A stretch of DNA of 43,666 nt from JAUYQR01 sp031415015 (lineage in GTDB: Bacteria > Pseudomonadota > Alphaproteobacteria > Rhodobacterales > Rhodobacteraceae). The position numbers were made by a program, and so were the translations under genes. Of the stretch, positions 7,803-15,599 are shown in pieces. The notes under the pieces are model-generated. The model searched no databases. It saw only the letters and a list, made by a program, of their open reading frames with translations, and was not told the DNA's origin. The stretch covers positions 1 through 43,666 of the forward strand of contig JANOQT010000164.1 of assembly GCA_031415015.1 (NCBI GenBank), in the 5' to 3' direction. The stretch's first letter is position 1. Each line of letters opens with the position of its first letter.

Positions 7803-8963
7803 ATGCCAACATCCTCCGCTGTACGCCCCACCGCATGCCTTGCCTTGGCGGATGGCACCCTGTTCTACGGTATGGGCTTTGGGGCAACCGGCGAAACTGT
7901 CGCGGAACTGGTGTTCAACACCGCGATGACCGGCTACCAGGAAATCATGACCGACCCGTCCTATGCCGGTCAGGTTGTGACCTTTACCTTCCCGCACATC
8001 GGCAATGTCGGCGTGACCCCCGAGGATGACGAGACCGCCACCCCCGCCGCCGCGGGCATCGTGGTGAAATGGGACCCGACCGAATCGTCGAACTGGCGCG
8101 CCAAGGGCGAGCTGACCGACTGGCTGGTCCGCATCGGCCGTATCGGCATCGGCGGCATTGACACCCGCCGCCTGACCCGCGCCATCCGCCAGCAGGGCGC
8201 CCCGCATGTAGCATTGGCGCATGATCCCGAGGGCCGGTTCGATATTGAAAAGCTGGTCGCCCGGGCCCGTGCGTGGAAAGGTCTGGTCGGCCTTGACCTC
8301 GCAAAGGATGTGACCTGCGCGCAGTCCTATCGCTGGAACGAACAGCGCTGGGCCTGGCCCGAAGGCTATACAGAACGCCAAGGCCCCGGCCTTCGCGTCG
8401 TGGCTATCGACTACGGCGCAAAGCGCAACATCCTGCGCTGCCTCGCCTCGACCGGCTGCGAAGTGACGGTTCTTCCCGCGAGTGCCACCGCCGAAGATGT
8501 GCTGGCGCTGAACCCCGAAGGCGTGTTCCTGTCCAACGGCCCCGGCGATCCGGCTGCAACCGGTGCCTACGCCGTCCCGATGATCAAGGGCGTGCTGGAC
8601 CGCGACCTGCCGGTTTTCGGCATCTGCCTTGGGCATCAGATGCTGGCGCTGGCCTTGGGCGCTACCACCGTCAAGATGAACCACGGCCACCACGGCGCCA
8701 ACCATCCGGTGAAAGACCTGACCACCGGCAAGGTGGAAATTACCTCGATGAACCATGGCTTTACAGTCGACAGCCAGACCCTGCCAAAAGGCGTGTCCGA
8801 AACCCATGTGTCGCTGTTTGACGGATCGAACTGCGGCATTGCGGTCGACGGCAAGCCGGTGTTCTCGGTGCAATATCACCCCGAGGCGTCGCCCGGCCCG
8901 CAAGACAGTTATTACCTGTTCGAGCGTTTCGCCGCCGCAATGCGGGCCCGCCGCGCTGCCTGA
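7803..8963 (+). CDS. carA: Carbamoyl-phosphate synthase small subunit
   Basis: 386 aa, full length. This glutaminase subunit frees ammonia from glutamine and passes it to CarB, making carbamoyl phosphate for pyrimidines and arginine. The N-terminal CPSase_sm_chain domain (about 10-150, with LADGTLFYG and FNTAMTGYQE) is followed by a class I glutamine amidotransferase domain. The nucleophile is Cys275 in GICLGHQ and the dyad is His359-Glu361 in QYHPEASPG; SNGPGDP is also present. The ATG at 7803 has GGGAG upstream and matches the usual N-terminus; a longer frame from 7731 adds 24 unconserved residues. carB is not in the window. A CtrA box lies 20 nt past its stop. Confidence 0.96.
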   Translation: MPTSSAVRPTACLALADGTLFYGMGFGATGETVAELVFNTAMTGYQEIMTDPSYAGQVVTFTFPHIGNVGVTPEDDETATPAAAGIVVKWDPTESSNWRAKGELTDWLVRIGRIGIGGIDTRRLTRAIRQQGAPHVALAHDPEGRFDIEKLVARARAWKGLVGLDLAKDVTCAQSYRWNEQRWAWPEGYTERQGPGLRVVAIDYGAKRNILRCLASTGCEVTVLPASATAEDVLALNPEGVFLSNGPGDPAATGAYAVPMIKGVLDRDLPVFGICLGHQMLALALGATTVKMNHGHHGANHPVKDLTTGKVEITSMNHGFTVDSQTLPKGVSETHVSLFDGSNCGIAVDGKPVFSVQYHPEASPGPQDSYYLFERFAAAMRARRAA

Positions 8964-8982
8964 CTGTCCCGTCTTTAGGCGA

Positions 8983-8998
8983 TTAATCAACCGTTAAC
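8983..8998 (+). promoter_or_regulatory. CtrA-binding box (TTAA-N7-TTAAC)
   Basis: TTAA at 8983-8986, seven bases, then TTAAC at 8994-8998: an exact match to the alphaproteobacterial CtrA consensus, 41 nt before the glycosyltransferase start. It is the only perfect copy I see in the window. CtrA normally controls motility, c-di-GMP and gene-transfer-agent genes in this order. Confidence 0.72.
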
Positions 8999-9038
8999 CC
9001 GGCGCGCGCATGCTGATCCGATCCACGGGGTGTCGGAT

Positions 9039-10904
9039 ATGAGCATTCAGGGACGGCGTCTAACCGGATCGGCCATCTGCCCGCAGTTGCCGGGCCAGAC
9101 CGCCTTGGGCATCTCGCTTCTGCGCGACGGGATTATCGGGTCGGATGATCTGGTCCGCGTGTTGTCGCATCAGGGCAAGGCAGCGGGGCGGCTACCTGAC
9201 AAGCTGCGGGCCGATGGCCTCGTTCTGGAACAGCACCTGATCGCCAGTGCGGCCCGCAATTGGGGTCTGGGCCTGATCGACCTTTCGGTTGCCCTGCCCG
9301 ATCCGCGCCTGATCGACGCTGTGGGGGCGACCCAATGCCTGCGCGAGGGGTTGGTGCCGTGGCGGCGCGTCGGGGATGCCACCATCGTCGCCCTGTCCCG
9401 GCCAGAAGAGTTTTCCCGCCTGCGCCCGATGCTGGAGGCGCGGCTTGGGCGCGTCAGCCTTGGCGTGGCACCCGCCACCGCCATCGAAGCCGCGATCCTG
9501 GCCCGGCGCGGCGCGTCTCTTGCGCATGCCGCCGAAAACCGGGTCAGCGCGCGGGAAAGCTGCCGCAACTGGCCGCAACTGTACCGCTCGCCGGGCCTGA
9601 CGCTGGGCCTGCTGATCGTCGCCGGACTTGTCGCAGTGGCACCTCTGGCCAGCGGCCAACTGGTCCTCGGCTTCGCGGCCCTGTCACTGGTGATGCTGCT
9701 GGCGCTGAAAATCACCGCCGCCGTTGCCTCGTTCCGCCACGCCCCACCCGAACCGCCGCCGGCCCCGGATGCCGTTGATCCGGTCATTTCGATCATCGTG
9801 GCGCTGTACAGCGAAGGTGACATCGCCGCCCGGCTTGTCCGGCGCTTGGCCTGTCTGGATTATCCGGCAGACCTGCTGGATGTCATCCTGGCCGTGGAAC
9901 AGGATGACCAACTGACCCGCGCAGCACTGGCACGCGCGGCCCTTCCGCCCTGGATGCGGGTCGTTGTCGTGCCCGAGGGTCAGGTCAAGACCAAGCCGCG
10001 CGCCCTGAACCATGCGCTGAACTATGCGCGCGGCAGCATCGTCGGTGTCTATGACGCCGAAGATGCGCCGGACCCGGACCAGTTGCGCAAGGTCGTCAAC
10101 CATTTCCATCAGGCCGGCCCAAAGGTGGCCTGTCTGCAGGGCGTGCTGGACTATTACAATCCGCGCACCAACTGGCTAAGTCGTTGTTTCACCATCGAAT
10201 ATGCCACATGGTTCCGCCTGATTCTGCCCGGCATCGCCCGTCTGGGCCTTGTCGTGCCGCTGGGGGGCACAACCCTGTTTTTCCGCCGTGCGGTGCTGGA
10301 ACAGCTTGGCGGCTGGGATGCGCATAACGTGACCGAAGATGCCGATCTCGGCATTCGTCTTGCCCGGCACGGCTACCGCACCGAAATCATTGCCACCGTG
10401 ACCGAGGAGGAGGCGAACTGCCGTGCCTTGCCTTGGGTCAAGCAGCGCTCCCGCTGGATCAAGGGCTACATGATGACCTGGGCCGTCCACATGCGCGACC
10501 CGGCCCTTCTGTGGCGGCAACTTGGCCCGCGGGCGTTTTTCGGCTTTCAGATGATGTTTCTTGGCACCATCGCGCAGTTCCTGCTGGCCCCGCTTTTGTG
10601 GTCCTTCATGGTAATCCCCTTCGGAATCCCACACCCGCTGATCGACCGGCTTCCCGCTGGCACCGTCCTTGCCGTAGGTGCTGTGTTCCTGTTGTCCGAG
10701 GTGGTCAACCTGACGCTTGGCATCATCGCCCTGCGCCGCACCCGGCACGGGCTCAGCCTGTTCTGGGTGCCGACGATGAGTGTGTATTTCCCGCTGGCGT
10801 CGCTGGCCTCTTACAAGGCGTTGATCGAACTGGTGACCAAACCGTTCTACTGGGACAAGACCACGCACGGGCTGTATGACCGGGCGGACGACAGTCACGG
10901 CTGA
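9039..10904 (+). CDS. Cellulose-synthase-like family 2 glycosyltransferase with N-terminal GspE/MshEN-like domain
   Basis: 621 aa inner-membrane enzyme. Residues about 15-150 look like a type II secretion ATPase N-terminal (MshEN) domain: two repeats (LLRDGIIGSDDLVRVLSHQ; RLPDKLRADGLVLEQHLIASA) then LGLIDLSVALPDPRLI. Such domains can bind c-di-GMP. Two membrane helices (about 183-228) precede the GT2 domain, with the metal-binding DAED at 339-342, the acceptor-site TED at 432-434 and QRSRW (QxxRW) at 469-473, all diagnostic of processive beta-glycan synthases. About four C-terminal helices form the export channel. ATG 9039 has GGGGTG in position; a GTG at 9030 would add three residues. I infer an exo- or capsular polysaccharide made under CtrA control. 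The product is unknown. Confidence 0.85.
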   Translation: MSIQGRRLTGSAICPQLPGQTALGISLLRDGIIGSDDLVRVLSHQGKAAGRLPDKLRADGLVLEQHLIASAARNWGLGLIDLSVALPDPRLIDAVGATQCLREGLVPWRRVGDATIVALSRPEEFSRLRPMLEARLGRVSLGVAPATAIEAAILARRGASLAHAAENRVSARESCRNWPQLYRSPGLTLGLLIVAGLVAVAPLASGQLVLGFAALSLVMLLALKITAAVASFRHAPPEPPPAPDAVDPVISIIVALYSEGDIAARLVRRLACLDYPADLLDVILAVEQDDQLTRAALARAALPPWMRVVVVPEGQVKTKPRALNHALNYARGSIVGVYDAEDAPDPDQLRKVVNHFHQAGPKVACLQGVLDYYNPRTNWLSRCFTIEYATWFRLILPGIARLGLVVPLGGTTLFFRRAVLEQLGGWDAHNVTEDADLGIRLARHGYRTEIIATVTEEEANCRALPWVKQRSRWIKGYMMTWAVHMRDPALLWRQLGPRAFFGFQMMFLGTIAQFLLAPLLWSFMVIPFGIPHPLIDRLPAGTVLAVGAVFLLSEVVNLTLGIIALRRTRHGLSLFWVPTMSVYFPLASLASYKALIELVTKPFYWDKTTHGLYDRADDSHG

Positions 10905-10909
10905 CCGTT

Positions 10910-11545
10910 TCAGCGCTGTCTGAGCTCGCCCGCGTCCACCCTCAGCCGGGTTTCGAAAGCGCGGCTGATATGGGTTTTCAGCGCCTGATACGCCGCCTCC
11001 CCGTCGCCCGCCTCGAGGGCGCGGACGATCTGGTCATGCTCCGCCAGCGCCACCGCATCGCGGCCCTCGGCCGCAAACGACGTTGTCGCCATCAAGGCCA
11101 TCGACCGATGCACCAGATCCAGTTGCTGCACCAGAAACCGGTTGTGGCTGGCCAGATGAAGCTGGCGGTGAAACCGCTTGTTGGCCCGGCTCAGCGCCTT
11201 GGGGTCGCCCCCCAGCAGGGTGCGGTCATCCTCGACCATGCTGCGCAGCACCCGCAGCTCTTCGGGCGTTGCATGTCGGGCCGCAAGCCGTGCCGCCAGC
11301 CCTTCAAGCTCGGTCCTGACCGCATAAAGTTCGGCCAGCTGGTTGTGATCAAGGCTGGCCACAATCAGGCTGCGCCCGTCGCGCGTCAGCATTGACTGCG
11401 TTTCCAGCCGCTGCAACGCCTCGCGCACCGGCGTGCGGCTGACCCCCAGCCGCTCGGCCAGTTCGCTTTCCACCAACCGGTTTCCGGGCCGGTAGATCCC
11501 GGCGTCAATCGCCTCCAGAATCAGCGTGTAAGCATCTTTCTGCAC
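10910..11545 (-). CDS. GntR-family transcriptional regulator, FCD subfamily
   Basis: 211 aa. The N-terminal winged helix-turn-helix (about 8-68, with ESELAERLGVSRTPVREALQRLE) is the GntR DNA-binding signature. The C-terminal all-helical FCD domain (about 75-200) has the metal/ligand pattern RTELEGLAARLAA, FHRQLHLASHN and AEHDQIVRALEAGD, which in this subfamily binds a carboxylate effector. The start is GTG at 11543-11545 with AGGAAGG about 10 nt upstream. It converges on the glycosyltransferase (5 nt apart) and is divergent from the HAD gene, which could be its target, but FCD regulators usually control sugar-acid or organic-acid genes and none lies beside it. Confidence 0.88.
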   Translation of the reverse strand: MQKDAYTLILEAIDAGIYRPGNRLVESELAERLGVSRTPVREALQRLETQSMLTRDGRSLIVASLDHNQLAELYAVRTELEGLAARLAARHATPEELRVLRSMVEDDRTLLGGDPKALSRANKRFHRQLHLASHNRFLVQQLDLVHRSMALMATTSFAAEGRDAVALAEHDQIVRALEAGDGEAAYQALKTHISRAFETRLRVDAGELRQR

Positions 11546-11645
11546 CAGCCCCAGCCTTCCTGTTGGTCACGTCCAGACCCTACCCTGCGCCAAGCCCAGC
11601 GATCAACCCTTCCCATCTTCCTCTGCATGGCATTACAACCGGCTC

Positions 11646-12293
11646 ATGCCACATCCAGATTTCAGCCATGTCCAAACCTGGGTCTTTGACCTCGACAACA
11701 CGCTGTACCCGCCGCACATGCGCCTTTTCGACCAGATCGAGGTGCGGATGACCGACTGGGTGATGGCCGCCCTCAAGGTGGACCGCGCCCGCGCCGATCA
11801 CTTGCGCAGCCACTACTGGGCGACCTATGGCACCACGCTGGCCGGGCTGATGACCGAACATGGCGTCGATCCCGGCCCCTACCTGACCGATGTGCATGAC
11901 ATCGACTTTTCCGTCCTGGCCCCGGACCCTAACCTTGCCGCGCAGATCAAGGCGCTGCCCGGCCGCTGCATCGTCTATACCAACGGCTGCGCGCCTTATG
12001 CCCAACGGGTGCTGGACGCCCGGGGTCTGACAGGCCTGTTCGATGCGGTCTACGGCGTCGAACACGCGGCCTTCCACTCCAAGCCCGCCCGTGCCGCCTT
12101 TGAGACCGTCTTCGCCCTTGACGGCCTGATGCCAGACGCCGCCGCGATGTTCGAAGATGACGCCCGCAACCTCAAGGCCCCCCACGCCATGGGCATGCGT
12201 ACGGTCCACGTCGCCCCGGCACCCGAACCCGCAGCCCACATCCACCACCACACCGATGACCTCGCGGCCTTTCTCGCCCGCCTGATGGCGTGA
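11646..12293 (+). CDS. HAD-superfamily phosphatase, pyrimidine 5'-nucleotidase type
   Basis: 215 aa. All four HAD motifs are present: DLDNTLY with nucleophile Asp15 and acid Asp17, TNG at 112-114, Lys146 in HSKP, and the metal acidic set EDD at 170-172. The helical cap after motif I and the DLDNTLYP signature match the subgroup called pyrimidine 5'-nucleotidases (SDT1-like), which removes phosphate from UMP/CMP or related compounds in the cytoplasm. Substrate cannot be told from sequence. A GC-rich 100-bp gap separates it from the divergent GntR gene. The next gene starts 79 nt downstream, possibly in the same transcript. Confidence 0.85.
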   Translation: MPHPDFSHVQTWVFDLDNTLYPPHMRLFDQIEVRMTDWVMAALKVDRARADHLRSHYWATYGTTLAGLMTEHGVDPGPYLTDVHDIDFSVLAPDPNLAAQIKALPGRCIVYTNGCAPYAQRVLDARGLTGLFDAVYGVEHAAFHSKPARAAFETVFALDGLMPDAAAMFEDDARNLKAPHAMGMRTVHVAPAPEPAAHIHHHTDDLAAFLARLMA

Positions 12294-12372
12294 CAGCTCA
12301 CCGCAGCTTCGGGCCATTCCCTTTCCACGCGCCGCGCCTATCTTGAGGGTTGAGTTCAGCCCGAGGATCCGC

Positions 12373-12615
12373 ATGACCCCCGACCTTGCCGCCCCCCTTT
12401 CCCGCCGACGCCGCATCCTCTACGCCGTCCCCGTGATCGGCTGGATCGCCCGCGATATCTCCAGGGGCGTGGAAAACATCTACTACGCCCTGACCATCGC
12501 GCTGACGGTGCTTGTCCTTGCCGTCCAGACCTGGGGGCTTGCGGCACTGGTCATTGCGGCGCTGTGCCTTGTGCCGCTGATGTTCGCGTTCTTTATCTGG
12601 ATCAGCCTGCCCTAG
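12373..12615 (+). CDS. Small two-helix membrane protein
   Basis: 80 aa. A basic N-terminus (SRRRRILYAVPVIGWIARDI) is followed by two hydrophobic helices (about 37-54 and 56-77). The ATG at 12373 has GAGG 6 nt upstream. No named family is recognised. Its place between a HAD gene and a UbiH-type gene on the same strand suggests one operon but says little about function. GC content and third-position bias are like those of its neighbours, so it is probably a real gene. Confidence 0.65.
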   Translation: MTPDLAAPLSRRRRILYAVPVIGWIARDISRGVENIYYALTIALTVLVLAVQTWGLAALVIAALCLVPLMFAFFIWISLP

Positions 12616-12665
12616 GACATTTCGCCCTCTGGCGGCGCGCCAGCCAAGTGCATAGGGTCTGTGCC

Positions 12666-13865
12666 ATGAACCGCACCCAGACAGACATCCTGATTTCCGG
12701 TGGCGGCGTTGCCGGTCTGACCGCAGCCGCTGCCTTTGGGTCCGAAGGCTTTAGTGTGCTGTGCGTCGACCCGGCCGCGCCGGTGACCGATGCCGCCGCT
12801 GAAGGTGCGGATCTGCGCACCACGGCCTTCCTGCAACCGGCCGTCGCCACCCTGACCGCTGCCGGGCTTTGGGACCGGCTCGCCCCACACGCCGCCGCCC
12901 TGCAGATCATGCGGATCGTCGATGCGGGCGGCCCTGACCCCGAGCCGCGCCTGATCAAGGATTTCAACGCCGCAGAAATCTCTGACCAGCCCTTTGGATG
13001 GAACCTGCCGAACTGGCTTTTGCGGCGCGAGATGGTGGCCCGGCTGGCCGAACTGCCGAACGTCACCTTCCGCACCGGTGTAGGCTTTGCCCGGCTTCTG
13101 GCGCGCGAGACCGAGGCCATCGTCACCCTGACCGACGGGACCAGCATCACCGCCCGCCTGCTGATCGCCGCCGACGGTCGCGCCTCGCCCCTGCGCGAGG
13201 CCTTGGGGATCGGTGTCAGAACCACGCGCTACGGCCAGAAAGCGCTGGCCTTTGCCGTCACCCACGCAAGCCCGCACCAGAACATCTCGACCGAAGTGCA
13301 CCGCTCAGGCGGCCCGTTCACCCTGGTGCCCTTGCCCGAACGTGACGGCAAACCCGCCTCTGCCGTCGTCTGGATGGAAGCCGGGCCCGAAATCACCCGC
13401 CTTGCTGCCCTGCCGGTCCCCGCGTTCGAGGCCGCGATGACGGCCCGCTCCGCCGGGGTGCTGGGCGCGCTGACCCTTGCGTCGCGGTTGACCGTCTGGC
13501 CGATAATAAGCCAGATTGCCGACCGCATGTCCGGCCCCCGCACTGCCCTGATGGCGGAAGCGGCGCATGTCTTGCCCCCGATCGGTGCGCAGGGCCTGAA
13601 CATGAGCCTTGCCGACCTTGCAACACTTCTGGACCTTGCCAAGGCGGACCGCGATACGCTTGGCTCTGCAGCGATGCTGGATGCCTATCATCGCAAGCGG
13701 CATTGGGACGTAAAGGCGCGCGTCATGGGAATCGACCTGCTCAACCGCACGTCGATGGCCGCAAGCCCGGCTCTGCGCGACCTGCGCGCCAAGGCGCTTG
13801 ACGCGCTTTATTCAGCCAAACCGATCCGGCAAACCCTGATGAAGGCCGGTCTGGGCCTAAGCTAA
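12666..13865 (+). CDS. UbiH/COQ6-family FAD-dependent monooxygenase
   Basis: 399 aa. The family hydroxylates the aromatic ring of ubiquinone precursors. Residues 10-40 hold the FAD Rossmann motif GGGVAGLTAAAAF; AADGRASPLREALG is the mid-protein NAD(P)H/FAD motif; AEAAHVLPPIGAQGLNMSLAD is the C-terminal FAD-ribityl motif. In most family members that last motif starts GD; here it is AE, so the Asp is replaced by Glu, a variant I believe is common in Rhodobacterales. The ATG at 12666 opens the Rossmann fold directly. Which ring position it modifies (UbiH, UbiF or UbiI-like) cannot be told from sequence alone, so no symbol is given. Confidence 0.88.
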   Translation: MNRTQTDILISGGGVAGLTAAAAFGSEGFSVLCVDPAAPVTDAAAEGADLRTTAFLQPAVATLTAAGLWDRLAPHAAALQIMRIVDAGGPDPEPRLIKDFNAAEISDQPFGWNLPNWLLRREMVARLAELPNVTFRTGVGFARLLARETEAIVTLTDGTSITARLLIAADGRASPLREALGIGVRTTRYGQKALAFAVTHASPHQNISTEVHRSGGPFTLVPLPERDGKPASAVVWMEAGPEITRLAALPVPAFEAAMTARSAGVLGALTLASRLTVWPIISQIADRMSGPRTALMAEAAHVLPPIGAQGLNMSLADLATLLDLAKADRDTLGSAAMLDAYHRKRHWDVKARVMGIDLLNRTSMAASPALRDLRAKALDALYSAKPIRQTLMKAGLGLS

Positions 13866-14162
13866 GCCCGCGGCATATTCATCTACGACGCCTCACGCAG
13901 ATAAGTTTCGTGCATTTTTGCACAGTTCCGCCGCAGCGCGCCACGCCTGCGTGAAACGCTGAAATACGTGACCCGACGCGGCAAGATTTGGCCCCGAAAC
14001 CTCAGGATTCCGCAGCACGCGCATTCAAGCGACACGCCGCCTCACATCTTGGCGACAAACAGCGATCAAGGCGTGATTTCCTTTTTGTACCACCATGGCC
14101 CATTTCTGTTTCACCGCCCCAGGACGGGGCAGGCAGAAACCCACAACCCAAAGGAAAACATC
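13866..14162. other. 297-bp intergenic region, probably promoter of the small secreted protein
   Basis: No gene with coding bias is present. A weak inverted repeat GTGCA-TTTT-TGCAC lies at 13910-13923. A longer open frame runs through from 13968 into the small gene, but it has no signal-like character before 14163 and looks non-coding. The next gene has AAAGGA at its ribosome binding site. I can assign no sigma-factor motif. Confidence 0.5.
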
Positions 14163-14411
14163 ATGAAACGTATCGTCCTCGCCACCGCCCTTGTCGCCGC
14201 TTCCGTTGTCGGCGCCTTCGCTCAGTCGTCGTCGGTCATGCTGTCTTCGGCCATTGAATCGCAGATCATGACCATGGTTCCCGGCGCCGATCTGACGAAC
14301 CTCTCGAGTTCGCAATACGCCCGGCTGGTGACGCTGTTCTCGACCTCGGAAAGCCTGCGCACCGGCAACGATCCGGTCGGTCAGGTCAAGGTAATCCTGA
14401 ACGCTCAGTGA
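14163..14411 (+). CDS. Small secreted protein, unknown function
   Basis: 82 aa. A clear signal peptide (MKRIVLATALVAASVVGAFA, 1-20) gives a mature periplasmic protein of about 62 residues rich in Ser, Thr and Leu (LSSSQYARLVTLFSTSESLRTG). AAAGGA precedes the ATG at 14163, which is the start that opens the signal peptide. No cysteine, lipobox or known domain. It has its own 297-bp upstream region and ends before a palindromic element, so it is probably monocistronic. Small secreted proteins of this style occur in Rhodobacterales, but I recognise no named family. Confidence 0.75.
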   Translation: MKRIVLATALVAASVVGAFAQSSSVMLSSAIESQIMTMVPGADLTNLSSSQYARLVTLFSTSESLRTGNDPVGQVKVILNAQ

Positions 14412-14435
14412 TCCGCGCAGCAATGCACAGCCAAC

Positions 14436-14460
14436 AGGATGGGCAGATTGCCCATCCTAC
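14436..14460 (-). repeat. Dispersed palindromic element, copy 3 (contains a stop codon)
   Basis: Stem aggatgggca (14436-14445) pairs with tgcccatcct (14449-14458) around loop gat. On the minus strand it begins GTAGGATGGGCAAT. Its TAG (14459 to 14457) is the stop codon of the minus-strand aminotransferase. It lies 24 nt after the stop of the converging small gene, so it ends both transcripts. Confidence 0.8.
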
Positions 14461-15584
14461 CCCAGGACGGCATCCACCGCCCGACGCAACCGCGCCACCG
14501 TAGCCGGCACATCCGCTAACTTGTCCAACCCGAAAAGCCCGAGGCGAAAGGTGCGGAACTCTGCCCCCTCGCCCACCTGCAAGGGAACCCCGGCAGCAAT
14601 CTGCAAGCCCTGCGCGCGGAACTTCGCGCCGGTCTGGACCTCGGCATCGCGAGTATAGCTGACCACCACTCCCGGTGCCTGAAACCCTTCGGCAGCCACC
14701 GACGGCACGCCCTTATCGGCCATCAACTCCCGCACCGCACGCCCCAGCGCCAATTGCGCGGCCTTGGCGGCCTCAAACCCCATCGCCTTCGTCTCTAGCA
14801 TCGCATCCCGGAAACCGACCAGCGCATCGGTCGGCATCGTTGCATGATAGGCATGGCCGCCGCCCTCATACGCCGCCATGATCGCGCGCCATTTCTTCAG
14901 GTCTACTGCAAAAGAGTTGCTGGTCGTCTCGGCCAGCCGCGCCTCTGCCCGCGGGCTCATCACCACAACGCCCGCAGAAGGCGACGCCGACCAGCCCTTT
15001 TGCGGGGCCGAGATCAGCACATCCACCCCGGTCGCCGCCATATCCACCCAGACACAGCCCGAGGCGATGCAATCCAGCACCATCAACGCGCCAACCTCAT
15101 GCGCGGCAGCGGCCACCTGCGCAATGTAGTCATCCGGCAGGATGATCCCGGCACTGGTTTCCACATGTGGGGCGAACATCGCCTCGGGTCGCATCTCGCG
15201 GATCCTGGCACACACCTCCTCCACCGGTGGCGGCGCAAAGGCGGCCTGCGCGCCGTTGCCGGTCTGCCGCGCCATCACCACCGTCGTCTCGCCCGCAAAA
15301 CCGCCAGCGTCGAAAATCTGGCTCCAGCGATACGAAAACCAGCCGTTGCGGACGATCAGCACCGCGCCTTGCCCGAACTGCCGCGCCACGGCCTCCATCG
15401 CAAAGGTACCGCCACCGGGCACCAAAGCCACCGCGGATCCCGCATAAACCTCTTTCAGAAGAGCTGAGATATCGCGCATAACCCCCTGAAACTTCGTTGA
15501 CATATGGTTCAGGCTGCGGTCCGTGAAGACGACCGAGAATTCCTCCAACCCGTCTGGGTCAACGCTTGCGTGCAATCCGGGCAT
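14457..15584 (-). CDS. Class-V aminotransferase (PLP-dependent, serine/alanine-glyoxylate type)
   Basis: 375 aa. Fold-type I PLP enzyme of class V: the glycine-rich PGGGTFAMEAVARQFG segment (56-71), Asp171 (VLDCIASG) for the pyridine nitrogen and Lys196 (SAPQKGWS) for the Schiff base. It resembles serine-glyoxylate/alanine-glyoxylate aminotransferases; the amino donor is not determined. GAGGAGG lies just upstream of ATG 15584. It sits 15 nt downstream of the enolase-superfamily gene and is almost certainly co-transcribed with it. Its stop codon TAG is contributed by the palindromic repeat at 14436-14460. Confidence 0.88.
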   Translation of the reverse strand: MPGLHASVDPDGLEEFSVVFTDRSLNHMSTKFQGVMRDISALLKEVYAGSAVALVPGGGTFAMEAVARQFGQGAVLIVRNGWFSYRWSQIFDAGGFAGETTVVMARQTGNGAQAAFAPPPVEEVCARIREMRPEAMFAPHVETSAGIILPDDYIAQVAAAAHEVGALMVLDCIASGCVWVDMAATGVDVLISAPQKGWSASPSAGVVVMSPRAEARLAETTSNSFAVDLKKWRAIMAAYEGGGHAYHATMPTDALVGFRDAMLETKAMGFEAAKAAQLALGRAVRELMADKGVPSVAAEGFQAPGVVVSYTRDAEVQTGAKFRAQGLQIAAGVPLQVGEGAEFRTFRLGLFGLDKLADVPATVARLRRAVDAVLG

Positions 15585-15599
15585 CAGGGCCTCCTCTGT

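Noticed and set aside
7701..8990. 429-codon open frame opposite carA
   Set aside because: Shadow of carA; no ribosome binding site or domain.
13910..13923. GTGCA-TTTT-TGCAC hairpin after the UbiH-like gene
   Set aside because: A stem of only 5 bp with no T tract; too weak to call a terminator.
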